Source: an uncultured Prevotellaceae bacterium (lineage in GTDB: Bacteria > Bacteroidota > Bacteroidia > Bacteroidales > Bacteroidaceae). Taken from it: a stretch of DNA of 64,000 nucleotides. Below are positions 38,294-47,868 of this stretch, piece by piece. The number at the start of each line of letters is the position of its first letter. Within the stretch, counting starts at the first letter, position 1. The stretch is taken from positions 111,421-175,420 of the forward strand of contig ONCK01000002.1 of the NCBI GenBank assembly GCA_900316315.1, given 5' to 3'. The notes under the pieces are model-generated. The model was not told where the DNA came from. It was given only the letters and a program-made list of their open reading frames with translations, and made no database searches. Position numbers and translations under genes: made by a program.

Positions 38294-41200
38294 TTACTTA
38301 ATGTGAATTTGATATTGGCCGGAAGTGAGGCATATTTCGCTCCGCCCGTCTCCAGTCTGTTTCTTTGAGGTTATGCCGGCTTTGCCACTGACAATACTTA
38401 TATTTTTAAGCGGAGCCGACAGACGCAGGATAGCCTTGGTATTGGCTGGGACAGTGGCTGTATATGTGTAGCCATAACGATGAGCGCCTTGTTCGACGGC
38501 ACCCGTTGGGGTGTCGCTGCGCCAACTGCTGGTGATAAGTCCGTAAGGAGAGACAAAACTAGCAGAAACATGGTCGAGATGTCCGCCCACTCGAGGCTGG
38601 AGTACAAAGTGGTGATAACCTGGATGAGTAGCATCCTGCTCAATGCCTGCGCTGTATGACATCATCCAGTCTTCGACGGCTCCGTAGGCGTAGTGGTTAA
38701 AGGAGTTCATACTTACAGGGCCAAAGCCGTTAGCCAGCGTATACGAGTTCCAACGTTCCCACATCGTTGTTGCTCCCTGAATAACAGGATAGATCCAAGA
38801 AGGAAATGCTTTCTGCTGCAGTAGCCGATAAGCTATATCGTCATAGCCGTATTTGGAGAGCACCAGATTGAGATAAGGCGTTCCTATAAAACCGGTATTG
38901 AGACGATAGCCATTGGATTTGACAAGGTCGGCGAGATGTCGGGCAACCTTAGGTGCCAGAGTGTCAGCAAAGAGATTCATTTGGAGCGGCAGTATATAGG
39001 CTGTCTGCGTCTTGATAGGAGTCGGTTCTGTAATACATTCTTTGGAGCGGGCACCATAAGGACTGACACTTGCCGGACTTCCGACAGGAGCAATAATGAG
39101 GCCGTCGGATCCGACATAGCGGGCATTAAAGGCTTTTCGGATAGAGTCAAACAATTGTTTATAGTGTCTTGCATCGTCTTGATGGCCCAAGATCCGAGCT
39201 GTCTGCGACATGATCTGAGCATCAAGGGCAAAGAAACAGGTATTGGTCAGGTCACTTTGGGTACCTATTATGGCTACCCAGTCTCCGTAACCGCCGAAGG
39301 GCTGTATATAGTGCTGGGCGCGTTTCTCTCCATAGTCCAGATACCGTTTCATTGATGTGTAGCTCTCGCGCAAAGCTGTTGTGTCGCCATATTGCAGATA
39401 AAGTTGCCAAGGCAGAACCACACCTACCTCTGCCCATCCGTACGCTCCCCCGAAGACGGGAGACGCGGGATTGACATCGCAAAAGATACCATTGGGACGC
39501 TGGCCATCACGCACGGCATAAAGCCAGCGATGGTAGAAGGCATTGACCATACGGTTGTAGGTAGCGGTACGACAAAATATCTGGGCATCCCCACTCCACC
39601 CCGCACGTTCATCGCGCTGTGGACAGTCGGTAGGCACGGTGACGAAGTTACTTCGTTCTCCCCACTGTATATTCTGAAAGAGCTTGTTGACAAGTGAATC
39701 ACTGGTATGGTACGTAGCAGAGGGCTTCCCTTCAAGCGAATTGAGCACCAAGACTTTGACATCCTCCTGGGGAAGGGGCTTATCAAGGCCTGAGATCTCA
39801 ATATAGCGGAATCCGTGGCAGGTGAAATGGGGCTCAAAGACCTCCGTATCACCACCACGGCAGATATAGTGGTCGGTAGAGAGTGCTGATCGGTAATTTT
39901 CGGTATAAAGTTGTCCTCTCTTAACCTTGTAATCCTCTATTGTATATGGGGCTACAGGGGTTGTTGGAATTACTTCAGGATAAGTCATCTCCGCATATCG
40001 TATAGTAAGCCGTTGTCCTGCCTTTCCATGCAGCCTAATCCGAGGTACGCCCACCATATTCTGCCCCATGTCATATATATAGGTCTTGCTGAGAGGCTCG
40101 GATATCTGTTTGGCCGTCATGATGGTGTCTATGCGGACTGGCTGGCCGATATAGGGTTGGATGGATACATTCTCAGCCGGTGCAGGTATAACCCTGACTT
40201 TGTCCCAATGGGAGTAATCGCACTCAGGTGTGCCTATGTGAGCTATTTCGCGCCGGGCATCATAGTCTTCGCCTTCATAGAGTCCATTGGCTACTACAGG
40301 GCCTGCGGTCGAACACAGCCAGGATTTGTCGGTGACGATGTCCTCCCTTGTGCCGTCTTCATACTCTATCTGCAGTTTGGCCAACAAGCTCGTATACTCT
40401 CCATAGTGTCGATACCAGCGTGGATTGCTATAGCGCACGCCCTTCCACCATCCGTCACCCAGTATGGCACAGAGTGTATTGTCACCTTGACGAAGCAACG
40501 ATGTCACATCATAAGTGTTGTACATCAGACGATGATTATAATCGGTCCATCCCGGATTATAGAAGTCCTCACTTACTTGTTTGCCATTGGCCATCAGCTC
40601 ATATATGCCTCTGGCAGTAGCATAGAGACGAGCTCTCTTGACAGGTTTGGACAAACGGAAGGTCTTGCTCAGATATGGGGCTGCCACATCACCTGCCGGT
40701 ACGTACGTCTTTATACAATCAGATCCGTTGAGTGTATACAGACTGTCGTCTGCCCAAAGTAGTCCTCCGCGTTCGTAATCATGGATACGAAAGTGTCCGA
40801 TGCTTCCGCGTACCCCCTTGGGCTGCCCATAGCCGATGGCGAGCAGACGGGACATATTGCGCCACTCTTTGTCTTGCAGTTTGATTGTTCCATGCGTGCT
40901 TTCACTCTTGACCTCGTGTCCGTCGACCTGGACAGTGACTTGGTAGCTGTCATAATTTTCATCTCTGAAACTCAAGCTAAAGTGATGAGGCTCCTTCAGT
41001 GCCTGGTTAGGGATGATTCCCGTCAGATCCACGACGGCCTCTGTGACCAAACGTCCATTGACGATGCGCGAGAAGAGTAGCCGTGGGCGAGGCTGAGTGT
41101 TCGGGTCAATAGTAAACTGTGCCGTATAGTAGACACTATCGTTCTGACAACCGAAGATGAAAGGTATCGTTCCCTTTCCGTCCGGCAATGTCACGTCATA

Positions 41201-41695
41201 GCTTATAATATAATTCATGGTGTAAGGGTTGACTGTCTCGCGCGGCGAAGCTATCCACTGCGCTCCACCCCAATCGCCTCTTTGCATGGCGGTCTCAAAC
41301 CAAGAGATAGAACTCTCTGTCATTTTCCCTCGATTATCCCACACTTGGACTTTCCACCAGTACCGTCGGGCGGACTTGAGGGCTTGCTTAATCAAAGTGC
41401 TGTCGGGCGAGATGCAGACAGAGGTCGATCCCATCCGCTTATGACTGTCATAGACTAGGCGCCTCCTGAGGAGTTCCTCCTCGCTGTCAGCTACCATAAG
41501 GCGGTAGGCTCGTTGAAAGAGATTATATTGACCGGCGCGTGCGCGCATTTGCCATCCGAAGACTGGGACGCCCTCAACACCCATAGGAGTCGACTGATAG
41601 TTGACACTTAATCCGACAATTTCCTGTGCGCATAGATTGGCTGTCTCCCCTGCCGCAAGTAGCAACATGGCAGAAAGAAGATTTCTGATTCTCAT
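38294..41695 (-). CDS. Alpha-L-rhamnosidase, GH78
   Basis: 1133-residue exported glycosidase that releases terminal alpha-L-rhamnose from plant or bacterial glycans. A signal segment (LLSAMLLLAAGETANLCA) precedes an N-terminal Fn3-like domain with WQMRARAGQYN and YWWKVQVWD, carbohydrate-binding domains, then the alpha/alpha barrel. The general acid lies in CPQRDERAGWSGDAQ near residue 695 and the base in QGATTMWERWNSY near 978. A C-terminal beta domain ends the protein. No SusC/SusD pair is adjacent, so this is not a classic polysaccharide utilisation locus. It heads a two-gene unit with the histidine phosphatase. Confidence 0.94.
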   Translation of the reverse strand: MRIRNLLSAMLLLAAGETANLCAQEIVGLSVNYQSTPMGVEGVPVFGWQMRARAGQYNLFQRAYRLMVADSEEELLRRRLVYDSHKRMGSTSVCISPDSTLIKQALKSARRYWWKVQVWDNRGKMTESSISWFETAMQRGDWGGAQWIASPRETVNPYTMNYIISYDVTLPDGKGTIPFIFGCQNDSVYYTAQFTIDPNTQPRPRLLFSRIVNGRLVTEAVVDLTGIIPNQALKEPHHFSLSFRDENYDSYQVTVQVDGHEVKSESTHGTIKLQDKEWRNMSRLLAIGYGQPKGVRGSIGHFRIHDYERGGLLWADDSLYTLNGSDCIKTYVPAGDVAAPYLSKTFRLSKPVKRARLYATARGIYELMANGKQVSEDFYNPGWTDYNHRLMYNTYDVTSLLRQGDNTLCAILGDGWWKGVRYSNPRWYRHYGEYTSLLAKLQIEYEDGTREDIVTDKSWLCSTAGPVVANGLYEGEDYDARREIAHIGTPECDYSHWDKVRVIPAPAENVSIQPYIGQPVRIDTIMTAKQISEPLSKTYIYDMGQNMVGVPRIRLHGKAGQRLTIRYAEMTYPEVIPTTPVAPYTIEDYKVKRGQLYTENYRSALSTDHYICRGGDTEVFEPHFTCHGFRYIEISGLDKPLPQEDVKVLVLNSLEGKPSATYHTSDSLVNKLFQNIQWGERSNFVTVPTDCPQRDERAGWSGDAQIFCRTATYNRMVNAFYHRWLYAVRDGQRPNGIFCDVNPASPVFGGAYGWAEVGVVLPWQLYLQYGDTTALRESYTSMKRYLDYGEKRAQHYIQPFGGYGDWVAIIGTQSDLTNTCFFALDAQIMSQTARILGHQDDARHYKQLFDSIRKAFNARYVGSDGLIIAPVGSPASVSPYGARSKECITEPTPIKTQTAYILPLQMNLFADTLAPKVARHLADLVKSNGYRLNTGFIGTPYLNLVLSKYGYDDIAYRLLQQKAFPSWIYPVIQGATTMWERWNSYTLANGFGPVSMNSFNHYAYGAVEDWMMSYSAGIEQDATHPGYHHFVLQPRVGGHLDHVSASFVSPYGLITSSWRSDTPTGAVEQGAHRYGYTYTATVPANTKAILRLSAPLKNISIVSGKAGITSKKQTGDGRSEICLTSGQYQIHIK

Positions 41696-41763
41696 ATATA
41701 CGATATTTTGATTTATCTTGCTAATGAAGATGAGTATTGTACTGACACATCTCCTACACTCTG

Positions 41764-41771
41764 CAAATATA
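41764..41771 (-). promoter_or_regulatory. -7 promoter element for the GH78 gene
   Basis: Minus strand reads TATATTTG, an exact TAnnTTTG match about 68 nt upstream of the GH78 ATG. The 41696-42076 gap separates divergent units and holds only this and the ftsK promoter motif. Confidence 0.6.
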
Positions 41772-42050
41772 CGAATTTATTACTATTTATAGGCATAAGT
41801 CTGCCGTCTAAAATTCTTGGGAATAAAGCAAATCGCAATATTAAAAATTCGAACTCTGTACTTTGAACAGGTTTTTACTGTATGCTTGGAGATGTGGCCA
41901 ATGAGACAAAAACAGTCTTTCCATGCATTTGCAGCGATGAAATCGGTTTTTTCCTTCTAACAAAGTAAAATTCTCTCTGCAGGGCAACTTCTCATGACAG
42001 TGCAGACAAAAAGATTGATAACAGAGGGATGGAAATAATAAAAAATAAGC

Positions 42051-42058
42051 TACTTTTG
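42051..42058 (+). promoter_or_regulatory. -7 promoter element for ftsK
   Basis: TACTTTTG, an exact TAnnTTTG match. It falls inside an upward extension of the ftsK frame (ATG 42029) and leaves a leader of about 12-15 nt before ATG 42077. Confidence 0.55.
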
Positions 42059-42076
42059 CAAGTTGAAGTCGATGCT

Positions 42077-44509
42077 ATGGCAACAAAAAAGAAGCATTTA
42101 AAAAATAAGCCGATTAATAAAATCGTCGATGCTTTCAGCATAAAAGACATTAAACGGGCCGACGCAATACGCACCTTCTGTGGTATTGCGCTGGTATGCT
42201 TGTCCATCTTTATGGGGATGGCATTTGTATCCTATCTCGTTATAGGCCATCAGGATCAGAGTACCATAGAGTCTCTTGAGAGCCCTCTGTATATAGGTAG
42301 TGAGCAGGACGCCCCCCGTACTGTGCACAATGTTACGGGAAGTCTCGGGGCTAAAACTGCAGACTACTTCATCAACAAGTGTTTTGGTCTGTCATCATTT
42401 TTCATCCCGCTATTTCTGCTCTTCTGCGGCCTACATCTTCTCCACGCCTACCGCATCAATCCGTTCCGCAAATTCGTCAACTTTGCATTTATGATGATAT
42501 GGTTCAGCGTAGCGCTCTCCTTCTTTGTTCCCGATCGGCTCAAGGAGGAACTGATTTTCTCACCAGGTGGCGGCCATGGCGATTTCATCTGTCAGCAGGT
42601 TACCGAACTCATCGGTGTACCAGGCCTTTTTATCGCGCTGGTGCTCAGTGCGCTCGCCTATCTCATATATGTTAGCAGTCGCACAATCACCATCATTCAC
42701 AAGATTACAAACGGAGAATATTTTCGCTACCTTCTTTTTAAGTTGCCAAAACGTAAAACCGACGCCGAGAAAGAGTCTTCAACTGAGGACACCCCTTCCG
42801 GTGAGGATGAGCTTCCCAATATGCCTCTAGTTGATACCGATGTGCCGGCGCCAGAACCGGCAAGTGAGCCAACCACAAATTCTAGCGATCTACAGGAGCA
42901 AAATAATAATGATGGGGACAAAAGCATGGAGATTAAAGCTGCAGCCCAGGAAGAAAAAGCCCGTGGAGACGTCTTACAGGAGAAACCCTATGACCCAAGG
43001 TTGGATTTGGAGTTTTACAAATTCCCTACCCTCTCTTTGCTAAAAAAATATGACCTCGGTGGCCTCTCTATTGACACACAGGAACAAAAGGCAAACGAGC
43101 AGCGGATACGCACCATTCTCCGAAACTTCGGCGTCGAGATAGATACCATTAAAGCCACGATTGGACCGACGATTACGCTATATGAAATCACGCCTGCGGT
43201 AGGAGTAAAGATTTCCAAGATACGCAATCTGGAGGATGACATTGCCTTAAGTCTGAGCGCCATGGGTATCCGCATCATTGCGCCGATACCGGGACGCGGT
43301 ACTATCGGTATCGAAGTCCCCAACCGCAAGCCCCAGATTGTCCCCATGGAGAGCATACTCAATACACGCAAGTTTCAGGAGTGTGACATGGAACTCCCCA
43401 TGGCGCTTGGCAAGACTATCAGCAATGAAGTCTTCATCGCTGATCTTGCCAAGATGCCCCACTTGCTCGTAGCAGGTGCTACCGGTCAGGGTAAGAGTGT
43501 TGGATTGAATGCCATTATCACCTCCTTACTCTACAAGAAGCATCCGTCGGAGATGAAGCTTGTACTCGTCGATCCCAAGCAGGTCGAATTCAGCGTTTAC
43601 AAGCCTCTTGAAAATTACTTCATGGCTGAAGTCGAGGAGCAGGAGGGGCACCCTATCATCACGGATTCGCAAAAGGTCATCAAGGTGCTCAAGAGTCTTT
43701 GCCAGGAAATGGACAACCGCTACTCACTGCTCAATGATGCCAATGTGAGAAATATTAAGGAATACAATAAGAGGTTCGTCTCGCGTCAGCTCAATCCCGA
43801 GAGAGGACATCGCTACTTGCCTTACATCGTCATCATCATTGACGAGTTCGGTGACCTTATCATGACAGCTGGCAAGGAAGTTGAGATGCCTATTGCCCGT
43901 ATCGCTCAAAAGGCTAGAGCCGTCGGCATGCATATGATCATTGCTACCCAGCGCCCGACGACCAATATTATTACAGGTACTATCAAGGCAAACTTTCCGG
44001 CCCGTATGGCCTTCAAGGTCGCTTCCCAGATAGACTCCCGCACAATCCTCGACCAAAGCGGCGCCAATCAACTTGTAGGCAAGGGCGACATGCTCTTTTT
44101 GGCGGGCACAAGTATCCCTACCCGTGTACAGTGTGCTTACGTCAGCACAAGTGAGGTCGTCGCCATCAACAAGTTCATCTCTGATCAGCAAGGCTTCCTC
44201 GAGCCCTATCTATTGCCCGAAGTTTCCGACGATGCAGGCGGAGGTGGCGGCGGAGCTGGCATGGAAGAGGGTGGCAGACTGGATCCGCTCTTCGAAGACG
44301 TAGCCAAACTTGTCATCCGTAGTCAAAGTGGCTCTACATCACTCATACAACGCAAATTCAGCATTGGTTATGCCCGCGCAGGTCGACTCATGGACCAGCT
44401 TGAGAAGGCTGGTGTTGTTGGCGGATCCCAAGGCAGCAAGCCGCGGGAAGTACTCATGGCTGACGAATCCCAGTTGCAGACAGTCCTTGATGGCTATAAG
44501 ACAAATTGA
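42077..44509 (+). CDS. ftsK: DNA translocase FtsK/SpoIIIE
   Basis: Septal ATP-driven DNA pump that clears the chromosome from the division plane. From ATG 42077 it has 810 residues: four N-terminal membrane segments (about 35-190), a linker rich in Glu, Asp and Pro (about 220-310), the alpha/beta motor with Walker A GATGQGKSVG (about 467) and Walker B IIIDEFGD (about 588), and the C-terminal gamma winged helix (LIQRKFSIGYARAGRLMDQL) that reads polar DNA guide sequences. A longer start at 42029 would lie upstream of the predicted promoter. It is followed by the LolA-like gene, a common Bacteroidales pairing. Confidence 0.95.
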   Translation: MATKKKHLKNKPINKIVDAFSIKDIKRADAIRTFCGIALVCLSIFMGMAFVSYLVIGHQDQSTIESLESPLYIGSEQDAPRTVHNVTGSLGAKTADYFINKCFGLSSFFIPLFLLFCGLHLLHAYRINPFRKFVNFAFMMIWFSVALSFFVPDRLKEELIFSPGGGHGDFICQQVTELIGVPGLFIALVLSALAYLIYVSSRTITIIHKITNGEYFRYLLFKLPKRKTDAEKESSTEDTPSGEDELPNMPLVDTDVPAPEPASEPTTNSSDLQEQNNNDGDKSMEIKAAAQEEKARGDVLQEKPYDPRLDLEFYKFPTLSLLKKYDLGGLSIDTQEQKANEQRIRTILRNFGVEIDTIKATIGPTITLYEITPAVGVKISKIRNLEDDIALSLSAMGIRIIAPIPGRGTIGIEVPNRKPQIVPMESILNTRKFQECDMELPMALGKTISNEVFIADLAKMPHLLVAGATGQGKSVGLNAIITSLLYKKHPSEMKLVLVDPKQVEFSVYKPLENYFMAEVEEQEGHPIITDSQKVIKVLKSLCQEMDNRYSLLNDANVRNIKEYNKRFVSRQLNPERGHRYLPYIVIIIDEFGDLIMTAGKEVEMPIARIAQKARAVGMHMIIATQRPTTNIITGTIKANFPARMAFKVASQIDSRTILDQSGANQLVGKGDMLFLAGTSIPTRVQCAYVSTSEVVAINKFISDQQGFLEPYLLPEVSDDAGGGGGGAGMEEGGRLDPLFEDVAKLVIRSQSGSTSLIQRKFSIGYARAGRLMDQLEKAGVVGGSQGSKPREVLMADESQLQTVLDGYKTN

Positions 44510-44550
44510 AATATTCACCCACAAAGATAAAACAGATACATTTTTACGAT

Positions 44551-45204
44551 ATGATTCGCAATATCACAACTCAGTTAGCCCTTTGCTTCGCCCTGCTCTC
44601 TTTGGCACTTCCCACTTACTCACAGGGGAGCAACGAAGCCAAAGCTGTGCTCGACAAAACTGCTAGCATTGTCAAGAGAAGCGGTGCCATGGAGATCAGC
44701 TTCACAGCATCATCATTCATGTCCGGAGTACAAAAAGGCAATCTCGCAGGAACCATTTACCTCAAAGGACGCAAGTTTCATATCATCTCGACCAATATCC
44801 TCTCCTGGTACAATGGCAAAAATCTTTGGACACTCAACAAGGCTACCAATGAGGTCAACGTCAGTGAGCCTACGACCCATGAGCGCGAGACCATGGACCC
44901 CTACCTCTTCATTGATCTCTACCGGCAGGGATATTCCTATTCGATGAAGGATACGCGCTTGCGCGGACATGATTGCTACGAGATCCATCTCAATGCCACC
45001 AACAAGCGTCTCGAAGTCAAGGAGATGATTCTTACCATAGACAAGCAAACGCATTTGCCTATCTGTGTCCGTTTGAGAGAAGGCAGTAAATACTGGGTAC
45101 GCATTAGTTTGCTTAGATGTAAAGTTAAGCAGAAATACAGCGACAGTGCATTCTCCTTCAACGCCAAAGACTTCCCCAAAGCTCAGATTATCGACATTAG
45201 ATAA
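44551..45204 (+). CDS. LolA-like periplasmic lipoprotein carrier
   Basis: About 217 residues with a clear signal peptide (LALCFALLSLALPTYSQG) and the LolA/LolB half-barrel. Features are repeated beta-strands, AGTIYLKGRKFHIISTN, ILSWYNGKNLWTLNKATN and a late MILTIDKQTHLPICV. It would shuttle lipoproteins from the inner to the outer membrane. The shorter start at 44551 is chosen because the signal peptide begins there; an in-frame ATG at 44506 overlaps the ftsK stop. It is probably co-transcribed with ftsK. Confidence 0.85.
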   Translation: MIRNITTQLALCFALLSLALPTYSQGSNEAKAVLDKTASIVKRSGAMEISFTASSFMSGVQKGNLAGTIYLKGRKFHIISTNILSWYNGKNLWTLNKATNEVNVSEPTTHERETMDPYLFIDLYRQGYSYSMKDTRLRGHDCYEIHLNATNKRLEVKEMILTIDKQTHLPICVRLREGSKYWVRISLLRCKVKQKYSDSAFSFNAKDFPKAQIIDIR

Positions 45205-45286
45205 AGCGTCGACGCTACTCTAAAGACTAGTCCCTTCTGTTTGAGAACGCCGTACGCAAATCATACCAAACAAAAAGACTTATACT

Positions 45287-46225
45287 ATGCAACACGTTCA
45301 ATGTCTCATCCTCGGATCAGGTCCCGCAGGATACACCGCAGCCATTTATGCTCAACGCGCTAATGTACAGTCCGTCATTTGCGAGGGATTGCAACCTGGC
45401 GGTCAATTGACCACCACCACCACTGTGGAAAATTTTCCGGGCTTTCCCGACGGAGTAGATGCCAATGTCTTGATGGACAATATGCGCCAGCAAGCTGTCA
45501 ACTACGGAGCCCGTATCTGTCCTCAACTAGCAGTAGAGACAAAGCTGGACCAACCGCCGTATGAGGTCAAGCTGGACGATGGCACAACAGTGCTTGCAGA
45601 TACTGTCATTATCGCCACAGGTGCCCAAGCCAAATACCTCGGTCTCGCAGACGAAGAAAAATATAAGGGACAAGGTGTCAGTGCTTGTGCTACTTGTGAC
45701 GGATTCTTTTATCGTAAAAAGATAGTAGCTGTTGTCGGTGGCGGAGACACCGCCTGCGAGGAAGCCTCTTATTTGGCGAGTCTTGCAGCCAAAGTATACC
45801 TCGTTGTTCGCAAGCCCTACCTCAGAGCTTCCCAGATCATGCAGGATCGCGTTAAGCAAAATCCTAAGATTGAAGTTCTCTTTGAAACTAACGCCGTCGG
45901 ATTATATGGTGACAACGGCGTACAAGGAGCCCATCTCATCTATCGCAAAGGAGAAGCCGACGAGAGACGTTACGACTTGCCTATAGACGGTTTCTTCCTT
46001 GCTATTGGGCACAAACCTAACAGTGAGATTTTCAAACCATGGGTTAAGACTGATGCCAACGGATACATCTTGACAGAAGCCGGCACCCCCAAGACGGGAA
46101 TACCCGGTGTGTTTGCTGCAGGAGATGTGGCTGATCCGCGTTATCGCCAAGCAGTCGTAGCTGCTGCCTCTGGAGCCAAGGCTGCCATCGAAGTCGAGAA
46201 ATATCTTGCCGAAAAACAATCTTAA
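45287..46225 (+). CDS. trxB: Thioredoxin reductase
   Basis: FAD enzyme that reduces thioredoxin with NADPH. The 312-residue protein has the FAD motif LGSGPAGYTAAIYAQRA at the N-terminus, the redox-active CATC (Cys134 and Cys137), the NADPH-binding VVGGGDTACEEASYLA, and the closing FAD motif GVFAAGDVADPRYRQAVVAA. Length is normal. It lies 82 nt after the LolA-like gene on the same strand, without an obvious own promoter. Confidence 0.96.
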   Translation: MQHVQCLILGSGPAGYTAAIYAQRANVQSVICEGLQPGGQLTTTTTVENFPGFPDGVDANVLMDNMRQQAVNYGARICPQLAVETKLDQPPYEVKLDDGTTVLADTVIIATGAQAKYLGLADEEKYKGQGVSACATCDGFFYRKKIVAVVGGGDTACEEASYLASLAAKVYLVVRKPYLRASQIMQDRVKQNPKIEVLFETNAVGLYGDNGVQGAHLIYRKGEADERRYDLPIDGFFLAIGHKPNSEIFKPWVKTDANGYILTEAGTPKTGIPGVFAAGDVADPRYRQAVVAAASGAKAAIEVEKYLAEKQS

Positions 46226-46229
46226 GTTT

Positions 46230-46254
46230 AAGATGAATAAAACGCATTTATCTT
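46230..46254 (+). terminator. Weak hairpin after trxB
   Basis: AAGATGAAT at 46230-46238 can pair with ATTTATCTT at 46246-46254 (9 bp with one G-T pair), 4 nt after the trxB stop. The stem is AT-rich and followed by GCATATAAT, so terminator function is uncertain. Confidence 0.35.
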
Positions 46255-47160
46255 GCATATAATAAAGAGATTAGATAATTTGCGTTAATTGTTAACAGAC
46301 GTCTGCTGCTGCGCTGATTCCTGATGAGCCAGACGGCGAAAAATCTGCTTTTTATCAGTCCAAGTCTGCCCTTTTGCTTATATTCTGCTGTGCACGAGAG
46401 ACCACACCTCCCGATAAGGAGTGATGTCCCGCGTTCCCACTCTCTTGCTCTCTCTGTTCTCAAATTTTTTTGCTTGGTAGTAGCAAAGGTGTCAGACCAT
46501 GCGACCTTTCAATTCGAAGATTAGCCCAGTGTGATGCCAGCACTGTTTGCGACTTCTCTCAAGGACTAAGTGGAGAGTTCGTAAGTCATTCTGTCTTTTC
46601 ATTCGGAGTAAGCTAATTTTTATATAAATAATGTCGATTTATTTTCCAATTTACCCCTTTATATTAGAATTGGATTTTTACTAGCTTTCCTTACATAACT
46701 CACTGATTACCAAATGATTTCTATATTCTTGTAACTATTTGACTCTCAGATGATAGCAAGTCGGTGTCTAGTTTAAACTACATCGGACTTAGTTTAGATT
46801 AAGTCCGACCTTGTTACACGAACACGACGACTTGAAATGGTTACCTCGGTGCTTGTATAATTTATATTTCGTTTTTATTATATAAAAAAGACATTTAGCT
46901 TCTAGCTAGCTTTTGATCCCATTTTTGTCGGATGTCAGGTACTGCTTCTTGCTTCAAAAAACAAAGTCAACCTGTGATTGCCTTGTTCGGTAATTCATGA
47001 AGCAATTTTTAAGAGTGCTTTTAGGCGTTGTCGGCCATGATTATGATTTTTTAGAGTACAGAGGACATGGCTCCCCTGCGAAAAGTCCCAGTTATTCATC
47101 AAACAAAATGCATACTCTCTTTTAGTAAGTGTACAGTGGAATCGATGAAATTACAGTGTA
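46255..47160. other. Gene-free region between trxB and the PAP2 gene
   Basis: About 900 nt between convergent genes without a frame I can assign. It is AT-rich in its middle part and holds the inverted copy of the 17-bp repeat and a hairpin (46784-46807). It could be decayed mobile DNA, but no transposase motif was recognised in either strand. Confidence 0.5.
46771..46787 (-). repeat. Copy 2 of the 17-bp repeat, inverted relative to 28598-28614
   Basis: Minus strand reads TCCGATGTAGTTTAAAC, identical to 28598-28614. It runs into a hairpin: CGGACTTA at 46784-46791 against TAAGTCCG at 46800-46807, with an 8-nt loop. Confidence 0.6.
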
Positions 47161-47832
47161 CTAACTGCAGAATCTGATAACGGCAATAATAAATACGAGA
47201 AGGTAGCTGGCCAGAATACCTTCTCCCAAGAGACGACATGATGCATCGGTCAGAATCCTTGGCGCAGGACGATGGCCGCCGCATATACGCCACACGTATA
47301 TGCGATAGAGTCCATAACCTATGAGGTAGCCGAAACACAGGCCTACAAGAATATCACCGACATAGTGAACGCCGAGATAGACACGCGTGTAGCAGTTGAG
47401 CAATGACCAGCTGATGATAAACGTATTGGTCCACTTTTGTCTGATCAGATAGCAGAGCAGAATAGCTACGCTAAAGGTGTTGGAGGCATGGGCAGAGAAG
47501 AAACCGTATTTGCCACCTTTGTATCCGTGTACGGTGTCAAACAGGTAGCCGTATACAGGGTCCTGGGCTGGGCGCCATCGCTGAAAGAAAGGCTTGAAAA
47601 TATTTGACGAGAGTTGGTCGCTGATGAGTATGCCCAAAACAAGGAGCAATACGACGGTCAATAACTGCCTGCGGCCTCCGTCACGCCATAGTAGCCAAAG
47701 CAGCAGCAGGCCCAGTGGAATCCAGGCGATGGTGGATGTGGCGACATAATTGAACTCGTCCCACAAGGCAGAATCGCTACCATTGATTAGCAGGGTGACC
47801 TTACGGTCAAGAGTTAGGATATCAGTTAGCAT
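47161..47832 (-). CDS. PAP2-type membrane phosphatase
   Basis: 223-residue inner-membrane protein with five or six hydrophobic segments and the three acid-phosphatase motifs: FKPFFQRWRP (KX6RP), FSAHASNTF (PSGH variant), and YTRVYLGVHYVGDIL (SRX5HX3D). Members hydrolyse lipid phosphates such as undecaprenyl diphosphate or phosphatidylglycerol phosphate; the substrate is not decided by the sequence. It starts 36 nt after batE and is probably the last gene of the Bat operon. Confidence 0.88.
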   Translation of the reverse strand: MLTDILTLDRKVTLLINGSDSALWDEFNYVATSTIAWIPLGLLLLWLLWRDGGRRQLLTVVLLLVLGILISDQLSSNIFKPFFQRWRPAQDPVYGYLFDTVHGYKGGKYGFFSAHASNTFSVAILLCYLIRQKWTNTFIISWSLLNCYTRVYLGVHYVGDILVGLCFGYLIGYGLYRIYVWRICGGHRPAPRILTDASCRLLGEGILASYLLVFIIAVIRFCS

Positions 47833-47868
47833 GGGTGTAGGAATATGGAATGAAGGGTGTCCGAAGGG

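Noticed and set aside
39911..40762. 283-codon plus-strand frame inside the GH78 gene
   Set aside because: Antisense to conserved rhamnosidase domains, rich in Cys, His and Tyr without any family pattern.
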